From NCBI GenBank assembly GCA_947373775.1, contig CANBZE010000004.1:1-20419 (forward strand): a DNA stretch of 20,419 bases. The letters are read 5' to 3'. Position 1 is the stretch's first letter. Each line of letters opens with the position of its first letter. A model generated the notes under the pieces. The model was given only the letters and a program-made list of their open reading frames with translations. It was not told the origin of the DNA and did not search any database. The translations under genes and the position numbers were made by a program. Shown here in pieces: positions 1 through 6,398 of this stretch. The stretch is from Alphaproteobacteria bacterium (GTDB lineage Bacteria > Pseudomonadota > Alphaproteobacteria > Micropepsales > Micropepsaceae).

Positions 1-1
1 C

Positions 2-988
2 ACCCTCTTGCTCGCGACCGCCATCGGCATGCCGGTGGCCGTGGCGCAAAACTCCGCTGGCGAGATAGACGCCCATATCACGGCGGCCAAGACTGCTGCG
101 GGGCTGGATTACCGCGCCACTTTCGTCAACCTGTGTTTTCCCACGCCGCTGCCCGGCGGCCCGCGCGGCGCGGCAGCGCTGCTGACGCCGCGGCCCGCGC
201 CGGACCGGGGTATCTGGTATGCCTCGCCCTACCAGGTGTTCGACAATCTCTACTGGCTGGGCACGCGCCAGCATTCGTCCTGGGCGCTGAAGACCAGCGC
301 CGGCCTTATCATCATCGACACCAACTTCGCCTGGGCGACGCAGCCGGAAATCCTGGATGGGTTGGCAAAGCTGAAACTCGATGCCAGGGACATCAAGTAT
401 GTGATTCTCAGCCACGCCCATGGCGATCATGACCAGGGCGTCGCTACCTTGCAGAGCAAGTTCGGCGCCAAGGTGGTGATGGGTGGCCCCGACTGGGACG
501 TTACATTGCAACGCGCGCCAGACGTGGCGGGGGGGGTGCCAAAGCGTGGACCCGGTGACATTGCGGTGGGGCCTGAAGGCACCAAGGTGACCTTGGGCGA
601 CACAACGGTGGATATCATCTTTACACCCGGTCATTCACCCGGCACGCTCTCTTATGTCTTCCCGGTCAAGGACAAGGGCAAGACGGTGATGGTCGCCTAT
701 TCCGGCGGCACGCTGACCGGCGCGTTTGGCGCTGACGGCAAGCGCTGGGACGAATATATCGATTCCCAAAAGCGCATTGCCCAGGCGGCATCCGCCGCCG
801 GCGCCTCGGTGATCCTTTCCAACCACAGCGAATATGACAATGCTTATACCAAGGCGCGGCTGGTAGGGGTGAAGCGGGAAGTGGGGGAAAGCAATCCCTT
901 TATCGCTACGCCACAAAGCGTGCAGGACTACTTCACGGTGATGGAGGAATGCGCCACCGCAGCCAAATTGCGCAATGGCGCGAAATAG
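2..988 (+). CDS. B3-like metallo-beta-lactamase-fold hydrolase, exported (5' partial)
   Basis: The frame is open to the left edge; a TTG at 8 could be read as a start, but the residues there (LLATAIGMPVAVAQ) look like the second half of a signal peptide, so the true start is probably outside the window. Counting from the TTG, the zinc motif HAHGDH is at residues 136-141, GHSPGT (third His ligand, H209) at 208-213, and a later His at 273 in SNHSEYD. This spacing fits subclass B3-type proteins, as does the segment W-Y-x-x-P-Y-Q-V-F-D-N-L-Y before the fold. The protein should be periplasmic or outer-membrane facing. The substrate is unknown: beta-lactams are possible, but many B3-like proteins with HDQG after the zinc motif are annotated only as metallo-hydrolases, and the context beside a sugar-acid dehydratase and a sugar dehydrogenase permits a lactonase role (inference). 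It runs co-directionally into the next gene after 39 nt. A G8 run at 529-536 is read through in frame. Confidence 0.85.
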   Translation, partial: TLLLATAIGMPVAVAQNSAGEIDAHITAAKTAAGLDYRATFVNLCFPTPLPGGPRGAAALLTPRPAPDRGIWYASPYQVFDNLYWLGTRQHSSWALKTSAGLIIIDTNFAWATQPEILDGLAKLKLDARDIKYVILSHAHGDHDQGVATLQSKFGAKVVMGGPDWDVTLQRAPDVAGGVPKRGPGDIAVGPEGTKVTLGDTTVDIIFTPGHSPGTLSYVFPVKDKGKTVMVAYSGGTLTGAFGADGKRWDEYIDSQKRIAQAASAAGASVILSNHSEYDNAYTKARLVGVKREVGESNPFIATPQSVQDYFTVMEECATAAKLRNGAK

Positions 989-1027
989 CCGGCGGCGTTT
1001 GGCCAGTCCGATTTCCAGAGGGTTTTC

Positions 1028-2287
1028 ATGACACGCAGGAATCGCCGCAACATGCTTGCGCAGATGGGAGGAGCAATTGGCGCCACGCTGTGGATGCCAC
1101 CTTCGGCCGTCGCGCTGGGCCTGGCCGCCGACAAGATCAAGGTGATCCGTTACTATTCCAGCCCCGGCGATGCCCAGGGCCGGCAGGGCCAACCCATGGT
1201 CAACCAGTCCACCAATGTGGTGGTCATTGAGACCGAGAGTGGCCTGAAAGGAATCGGCGAAGGCGGCGAGCCCCGCACCATGGAAGAATGTGCCGCCATG
1301 CTGATCGGGCAGGACGCGCTGCGCATCGACAATATGTGGCAGCGTATGATGCGCGGCTATTTTTATCCGGCGGGGCGCGAGAAAATTCATTCCCTGGGAG
1401 CGCTGGACCTGGCGCTGTGGGACCTCAAGGGCAAGGCGGCGGGCTGGCCGGTGTGGCAGTTGCTTGGCGGCAAGTCCCGCGACTATGTCGAACTCTACGC
1501 GACGGCCTATCCACGTCCTTCTCCCAATGCCAGCATCGCTGATACGGCGCGCGCCTGCCGCGATGCGGGCTTTCGCGTTTATCGCAGCGCCGCCGATATC
1601 GGCGGTGGGCGCGAGGTGGACCGTTTCGCGCTGGTGCGGCGGATGTTCGAGGACTGTGCCGCGATGCAGAAGGCGGCCGGCGATGGCGGTTGGGCGCTGG
1701 ATTTCCACACCGAGCTGGATCCGCCCGATGCCATGCGGCTGTGCCAGATGATCGAGGAGGCGCAGCTTGCCCCCTATTTCTGCGAGGATCTGATCCGCAG
1801 CGAGAATGTCGATGCCTATGCCGTCATGCGCCAGCGCACCAAGGTGCCGATCGCGGTGGGCGAGCAGTTCGGCTACAAATGGGACGTGAACACGCTGATC
1901 GAGCGGCAGTTGATAGATTATGCGCGCGTTACCCTGCCCAATGTCGGCGGCATTAGTGAATTCATGAAGATCGTCGCGATGGCCGAGACTCATTATGTCG
2001 GGATGATCCCGCATTTTACCGGTCCGATCGCCGAGGCAGCTTTGGTCAATTGCCTGACTGCCACCTCGGTGCCGGCACTGATGGAAATGCTGGGAGACGG
2101 CTCGCGCACATGGCCCTACCTGTCCAAGGTCTACGATTTCAAGAACGGCAAACTGTGGCCCAATCAGCGGCCGGGCCTGGGAGTCGAGGTCGATGTGAGC
2201 AAGCTGACCAAGATCGGCGAATACGCCACCTACCGCGCCGGCATGCTGCTCAATCACCGGCCCGACGGGTCTTTCACAAACTGGTAG
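1028..2287 (+). CDS. Tat-exported sugar-acid dehydratase of the mandelate racemase/enolase superfamily
   Basis: A 419-residue protein with both superfamily domains: an N-terminal capping domain (about 37-155) and a TIM-like barrel. The signature DLALWDLKGKAAGWPVW is at 127-143. The expected metal ligands are D225 (in LDFH), E253 (in CEDL) and E279 (in GEQ). H227 and H329 (in PHF) match the acid/base histidines of the D-galactonate dehydratase branch, which dehydrates aldonates to 2-keto-3-deoxy acids. The exact substrate (galactonate, fuconate, xylonate, arabinonate) cannot be fixed from sequence. The N-terminus has a twin-arginine region (NRRNML) followed by a hydrophobic stretch to about residue 33, which predicts Tat export; this is unusual because such dehydratases normally act in the cytoplasm. 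The ATG at 1028 has CCAGAGGG 5 nt upstream. It lies between two other exported enzymes and probably shares their transcript. Confidence 0.88.
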   Translation: MTRRNRRNMLAQMGGAIGATLWMPPSAVALGLAADKIKVIRYYSSPGDAQGRQGQPMVNQSTNVVVIETESGLKGIGEGGEPRTMEECAAMLIGQDALRIDNMWQRMMRGYFYPAGREKIHSLGALDLALWDLKGKAAGWPVWQLLGGKSRDYVELYATAYPRPSPNASIADTARACRDAGFRVYRSAADIGGGREVDRFALVRRMFEDCAAMQKAAGDGGWALDFHTELDPPDAMRLCQMIEEAQLAPYFCEDLIRSENVDAYAVMRQRTKVPIAVGEQFGYKWDVNTLIERQLIDYARVTLPNVGGISEFMKIVAMAETHYVGMIPHFTGPIAEAALVNCLTATSVPALMEMLGDGSRTWPYLSKVYDFKNGKLWPNQRPGLGVEVDVSKLTKIGEYATYRAGMLLNHRPDGSFTNW

Positions 2288-2313
2288 GCCAAGAAGCGCG
2301 CTAGAGGATTTTC

Positions 2314-4332
2314 ATGATGGACCGCAGAGACTTTTTAACCACCACGGCCTCTTTCGCATTGTTGGGGGTAAGCCCTGCCGGCGCCCAGACGGGCCCACGT
2401 GAGACCAACTGGCTGCATTACGCCAACGATCTTTCCAGCACTCGTTATTCCCCGCTGGACCAGATCAACGCCGCCAACTTCGACAAGTTGGAACTGGCCT
2501 GGAAATTCTCCACCAACGCCCTGGGTCCGCGCCTGGATGCCGATTATCAGTCCACCCCGCTGGTCGCGAATGGACGCATCTATGTCACCGCCGGCTTCCG
2601 CCGTGATGTGGTGTGCCTGGATGCGGGCACCGGCGAGCTGCTGTGGGTACACACCCATGACGAAGGTGAGCGTATCGGCTCCCGCGGCGGCCCGGGGCTT
2701 GGCGTAGGTTACTGGACCGATGGGTCCCAGGAGCGGGTGATCTATGTCACCCGCGGTTACACCATGTTCTCGCTTGATGCCAAGACCGGCATCCCGGATT
2801 CCAATTTCGGTGTCGGCGGCTCCATCGACCTGCGCGAGAATGACGACCAGCAGATGGATCCCAACAAGGGTGTGATCGGCCTGCATGCCCCGCCATTCGT
2901 GGTGCGCAACACGGTGGTGGTGGGTTCAGCCCCCACTGCCGCCGTCAAGGGTTACGTGCGCGGCTTTGATGTGAAGACGGGCCGGCGCAAATGGATCTTC
3001 CACACCATCCCGATGAAGGGCGAGTTCGGCTACGAAACCTGGACCACGCCGGGTCAGGCCGAAACCAGCGGCAACATGGGTTCGTGGGCGCCGATGTCGG
3101 CCGATCCCGAGCTGGGGTTGATCTATGTCGGCGTGGAATCGCCCCAGACCGATCTGCTCGGTGTCAGCCGGACGGGTCCCCACCTGTTTGCCGAAAGCCT
3201 GGTGGCGCTGGATATCGAGACGGGCCTGCGCAAATGGCACTATCAGATGGTCCATCACGGCATCTGGGACCGGGACGTCTCGTGTGCCAGCGTCATCTGC
3301 GACCTGCCCCACAATGGCAAGATCATCAGAGCCATCGCCCAGCCCACCAAGCAGGGCTTCGTCTATGTGCTTGACCGCGCCAACGGCAAGCCGGTTTGGC
3401 CGATCCCGGAAAAGAAAGTGCCCAAGGGCAATGTGCCGGGCGAATGGTACGCGCCCACCCAGCCCATCCCCCGCGCGCCGCCGCCTTTCGCCAAACACGG
3501 CGTTACCGAAGCCGACCTGGTAGACTGGACACCCGAGATCAAGGCACGCGCGCATGAGATCGCAAGCCATTATGTCCTGGCCGACCTCTACACGCCGCCG
3601 CCCATGGTCGACGACAAGATTTTCGGGGCGCTGTGCATGCCAGGCCTGCAGGGTGGGATCAATTGGCCGGGTGCTTCCTACGATCCCGAAACCAATATTC
3701 TCTACATGTTTTCCAAAAATGAGATGGGCGTCATTGGTGCGACCGTGGCCAAAGACGGCAAGGTCGTTCAAACCGGCGGCTATCCCCCGCCGGGCAGTTC
3801 CGATTCGAATGGCGGTTCGTTCGGTGGTGTGGCCAGCATCAAGGGCGGCAGTTCGTTCTTTCGGTATCGCCCGGACGGTATGAACGATCCCATTGGGCCG
3901 GGCGTGATTTCGATCGAGCGCATTCCCCTGATGAAGCCGCCCTATGGCACCATCACGGCGATCGACCTGGGGAAAGGCACGCAGGCGTGGCAGATCGTTC
4001 ATGGCGAGACGCCGGACCACATCAAGAACCACCGGCTGCTCAAGGGCGTTTCCATTCCGCGCACGGGCCAGGCCGGCATCCTGGGAACGCTGACCACCAA
4101 GACGCTGGTCATCTGCGGCGATTGCGGGCTGTTCACCGATGAAAAGGGCCGCAAGGGTGCGCGCCTGAGAGCCTATGACAAGGCCACTGGTGAACAGAAG
4201 GGCGCGGTTTTCATGGACAAGGTGCAGACCGGTGCCACCATGACCTACATGCACAATGGCAAGCAGTATCTGGTCTGTGCCCAAGGCAGTTCCTATGGCG
4301 CCGATCTGGTGGCGTATTCACTGCCGAGCTAG
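2314..4332 (+). CDS. PQQ-dependent sugar/alcohol dehydrogenase, Tat-exported
   Basis: A 672-residue quinoprotein with the eight-bladed propeller fold of PQQ dehydrogenases. Family segments include NDLSSTRYSPLDQINAAN (38-55), GTGELLW (105-111), KWIFHTIP..GEFGYETW (226-243), HHGIWDRD (314-321), KQGFVYVLDRANGKPVWP (346-363), and the C-terminal GATMTYMHNGKQYLV (about 640-654). These fit the membrane-glucose-dehydrogenase/polyol-dehydrogenase type, which oxidises sugars or polyols in the periplasm and passes electrons to the respiratory chain. The N-terminus (MDRRDFLTTTASFALLG) is a clear Tat signal ending near AGAQ. There is no CxxCH haem site and no membrane anchor, so an external electron acceptor is needed. 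CGDCG near 601 is not a haem motif. Tandem ATGs at 2314 and 2317 both follow AGAGGA. No PQQ biosynthesis genes are in the window. The substrate is unknown. Confidence 0.9.
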   Translation: MMDRRDFLTTTASFALLGVSPAGAQTGPRETNWLHYANDLSSTRYSPLDQINAANFDKLELAWKFSTNALGPRLDADYQSTPLVANGRIYVTAGFRRDVVCLDAGTGELLWVHTHDEGERIGSRGGPGLGVGYWTDGSQERVIYVTRGYTMFSLDAKTGIPDSNFGVGGSIDLRENDDQQMDPNKGVIGLHAPPFVVRNTVVVGSAPTAAVKGYVRGFDVKTGRRKWIFHTIPMKGEFGYETWTTPGQAETSGNMGSWAPMSADPELGLIYVGVESPQTDLLGVSRTGPHLFAESLVALDIETGLRKWHYQMVHHGIWDRDVSCASVICDLPHNGKIIRAIAQPTKQGFVYVLDRANGKPVWPIPEKKVPKGNVPGEWYAPTQPIPRAPPPFAKHGVTEADLVDWTPEIKARAHEIASHYVLADLYTPPPMVDDKIFGALCMPGLQGGINWPGASYDPETNILYMFSKNEMGVIGATVAKDGKVVQTGGYPPPGSSDSNGGSFGGVASIKGGSSFFRYRPDGMNDPIGPGVISIERIPLMKPPYGTITAIDLGKGTQAWQIVHGETPDHIKNHRLLKGVSIPRTGQAGILGTLTTKTLVICGDCGLFTDEKGRKGARLRAYDKATGEQKGAVFMDKVQTGATMTYMHNGKQYLVCAQGSSYGADLVAYSLPS

Positions 4333-4333
4333 C

Positions 4334-4344
4334 GGTCAGACAAT
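4334..4344. promoter_or_regulatory. Weak GntR-operator-like half-site before the LacI gene
   Basis: GGTCAGACAAT lies directly after the PQQ dehydrogenase stop codon, 66 nt before the LacI-family start. It matches 9 of 11 positions of TTGTCAGACAA, the core of the perfect palindrome at 14487-14503, but the left arm is poor. It could be a secondary site for the GntR regulator encoded at 19869-19132, or chance. Confidence 0.25.
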
Positions 4345-4409
4345 CCAGACCCAAAGCCATATGTCCATTTCACCGGAGGTTTGCTAGTACTGGCCAGAAG
4401 GAGTGACCG

Positions 4410-5504
4410 TTGGCCCGCAAGAGCACCCGCAGAAGTGGCAATGTCGTCATCATCGATGACGTGGCGCGCCATGCCGGCGTTTCGCCCATGACGGTATCGC
4501 GGGTGATCAATTCGGGGACCAACGTACGCGAGGAAACGCGCGACAAGGTCAACGCCTCGATCAAGGCGCTCCGGTTTTCGCCCAACCAGGCGGCGCGAAA
4601 CCTGGCCAGCGCCGGCTCCATCCATATCGGCCTGATCTGCTCAAATCCCAGTGCCGCGTATTTGAGCGAGTTGTTGATGGGCAGCCTGGAACAGTCCCGC
4701 TTAAGCGGCTGCCAACTCGTGATCGAGGAGTGTAAGGGAGCAGGTAAAGAGCGCGACGCCATCGCGCATCTGGTGCGTGGCGGCATTGACGGCGTGATCC
4801 TGCCCGCGCCGATGTGCGATTCCGAGGAAGCACTGACGGCGGTGATCGAGGCCGGCATTCCGGCCATGCTGGTGGCTTCGGGCCGTCCGGCGCCCGGCAT
4901 CTCCGCCGTCAGCATCAATGATTTCGAGGCTTCGCGCGCCATGACGCAGCACCTGCTTGCATTGGGACATCGCCGCATTGCCTTCATCAACGGTCATCCC
5001 AACCAGACGGCCAGCGGCCAGCGTCTTCGCGGTTATGTCGAGGGCATGACTGAAGCTGGTCTATCCGTCGGCGCCGACCAGGTGGCACAGGGCTATTTCA
5101 CCTACCGCTCCGGCCTGGAGGCGGCGGAAAAACTGCTATCGGTCTACAAGCCCACCGCCATCTTCGCCTCCAATGACGAAATGGCCGCCGCCGCCATGGC
5201 GGTGGCGCATCGCAAAGGGCTTGACGTGCCGGGCGACCTGGCCGTGGCTGGTTTCGATGATACGCCGCTGGCCACCACAGTGTGGCCCGAGCTGACCACC
5301 GTGCATCAGCCCATCGCCGACATGGCACGTGAGGCGGTGCGGATGCTGATCGGACAGATCCGCGGGCGCCGCGCGGGCGATCGCCCGGCGGTGACGCACA
5401 AAGTGGTCAAGTTCTCACTGGTTGAGCGGGAATCCTCGGTGCGCCGCGCGGGCGTGGCCCAGGCACCGACAGCCCGTCGCAAGGCGCCGTCGACCAAGCC
5501 TTGA
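4410..5504 (+). CDS. LacI/GalR-family transcriptional regulator, probable xylose/xylan repressor
   Basis: A 364-residue regulator. The DNA-binding domain holds the LacI helix-turn-helix at about 15-34 (IDDVARHAGVSPMTVSRVIN) and the minor-groove hinge helix at about 57-67 (SPNQAARNLAS). The effector domain has the family signatures GHRRIAFINGHP, SNDEMAAAAM and GDLAVAGFDDTP near its end. The tail is basic and Pro/Ala-rich. The start is TTG at 4410, chosen because AAGGAG lies 6 nt upstream and the residues that follow fit the family N-terminus. It sits 50 nt before xylB in the same direction. Caulobacter controls xylose genes through a LacI-type repressor (established), so a XylR-like role is a good inference. 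Candidate operators with the central CG typical of this family lie in front of xylB (5525-5538) and between the MFS and GH10 genes (9325-9338). Confidence 0.9.
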   Translation: MARKSTRRSGNVVIIDDVARHAGVSPMTVSRVINSGTNVREETRDKVNASIKALRFSPNQAARNLASAGSIHIGLICSNPSAAYLSELLMGSLEQSRLSGCQLVIEECKGAGKERDAIAHLVRGGIDGVILPAPMCDSEEALTAVIEAGIPAMLVASGRPAPGISAVSINDFEASRAMTQHLLALGHRRIAFINGHPNQTASGQRLRGYVEGMTEAGLSVGADQVAQGYFTYRSGLEAAEKLLSVYKPTAIFASNDEMAAAAMAVAHRKGLDVPGDLAVAGFDDTPLATTVWPELTTVHQPIADMAREAVRMLIGQIRGRRAGDRPAVTHKVVKFSLVERESSVRRAGVAQAPTARRKAPSTKP

Positions 5505-5524
5505 CAGGGCCAAGGCTGTGTTAT

Positions 5525-5538
5525 TGGTAACGCAACCA
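5525..5538. promoter_or_regulatory. Candidate LacI-type operator upstream of xylB
   Basis: TGGTAACGCAACCA is an imperfect inverted repeat: TGGT at one end, ACCA at the other, and CG at the centre, as in LacI-family operators. It lies 16 nt before the xylB ATG, within the 50-nt gap after the regulator gene. It shares TGGTAACGC exactly with the site at 9325-9338. A second small inverted repeat (AACC-AC-GGTT, 5534-5543) overlaps it. Confidence 0.55.
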
Positions 5539-5554
5539 CGGTTCGAGACCTGCC

Positions 5555-6346
5555 ATGACAGATGTTTCCCCAGCGATCGCCAACAATGCGGCAACACGCG
5601 CCGCTTCGGCGATCTATCCCAGCCTTGCCGGCAAGCGCGTGGTCATCACCGGGGGAGGCTCGGGCATCGGGGCCGGGCTGGTGGAAGCTTTCGCCCGCCA
5701 GGGTGCTGAGACCATTTTCGTGGATTTGCTGGAGCAGGAAAGCACGGCGCTGATCGCGCGGCTGGCGGATGCGCCCATCAAGCCTGTATTTCATCGGCTT
5801 GATCTCACCGACATTCCCGCCCTCGAAAAGTTCTTCAAAGCGCTGGGCGGCATCGATGTGCTGGTCAACAATGCCGGCAATGACGACCGCCATGCCCTGA
5901 AAGATATTACGCCAGCCTATTGGGACGAACGCATGGCGGTCAATTTGCGCCATATGCTGTTCGCCGCCAAGGCAGCGGCGCCGGGCATGAAGCAACGCGG
6001 CGGCGGGGCCATCATCAACTTCGGATCGATTTCATGGCATTTGGGCCTGCCGGATCTTGTGCTCTACGAAACCGCCAAGGCAGGCATCGAAGGCATGACG
6101 CGCGCGTTGGCGCGCGAATTGGGTGCCGACAATATCCGCGTGACCGCGGTGATACCCGGCAATGTGAAAACGCCACGCCAGATGAAGTGGTACACGCCGG
6201 AAGGCGAGGCTGACATCGTGGACAAGCAGTGCCTGAAGACCCGCATCATGCCGGATCACGTCGCATCGCTGGTGCTTTTCCTGGCGTCCGACGACGGCCG
6301 CATGTGTACGGGCCACGGTTATTGGATCGATGCGGGATGGGACTGA
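5555..6346 (+). CDS. xylB: D-xylose 1-dehydrogenase (NAD+), SDR family, XylB type
   Basis: A 263-residue classical short-chain dehydrogenase. The cofactor motif TGGGSGIG is at 32-39 and VNNAG at 104-108; the catalytic residues are S158 (in GSIS), Y171 and K175 (YETAK). An acidic residue after the second strand (VDLLEQE) favours NAD over NADP. From memory, the sequence closely follows Caulobacter crescentus XylB throughout, including NNAGNDDRH, INFGSISWHLGL, PGNVKTPRQ and the ending TGHGYWIDAGW. The enzyme oxidises D-xylose to xylonolactone in the cytoplasm, the first step of the Weimberg or Dahms route. The lactonase, dehydratase and later enzymes are not in the window. The name xylB here does not mean xylulokinase. 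L-arabinose could be a side substrate. It follows the LacI gene and has a candidate operator in its leader. Confidence 0.9.
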   Translation: MTDVSPAIANNAATRAASAIYPSLAGKRVVITGGGSGIGAGLVEAFARQGAETIFVDLLEQESTALIARLADAPIKPVFHRLDLTDIPALEKFFKALGGIDVLVNNAGNDDRHALKDITPAYWDERMAVNLRHMLFAAKAAAPGMKQRGGGAIINFGSISWHLGLPDLVLYETAKAGIEGMTRALARELGADNIRVTAVIPGNVKTPRQMKWYTPEGEADIVDKQCLKTRIMPDHVASLVLFLASDDGRMCTGHGYWIDAGWD

Positions 6347-6398
6347 CCTCGCCGGATGTCACATGCGTCTGGCCGTTGCAATGCAGCCGCTGGAACAT

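Noticed and set aside
529..536. G8 run in the MBL-fold gene as possible programmed slippage
   Set aside because: The frame is intact through the run and all zinc ligands on both sides are in phase, so no shift is needed.
635..2257. Long minus-strand open frame opposite the dehydratase
   Set aside because: It is antisense to a well-supported gene, has His/Arg/Ala-rich shadow composition and matches no known fold; GC-rich third positions create such frames.
4114..4128. CGDCG in the PQQ dehydrogenase as a haem-binding site
   Set aside because: Haem c needs CxxCH; the His is absent, so this is not a cytochrome domain.
2926..4284. Long minus-strand frame opposite the PQQ dehydrogenase
   Set aside because: Same reason: a shadow of the real coding strand with no recognisable motif.
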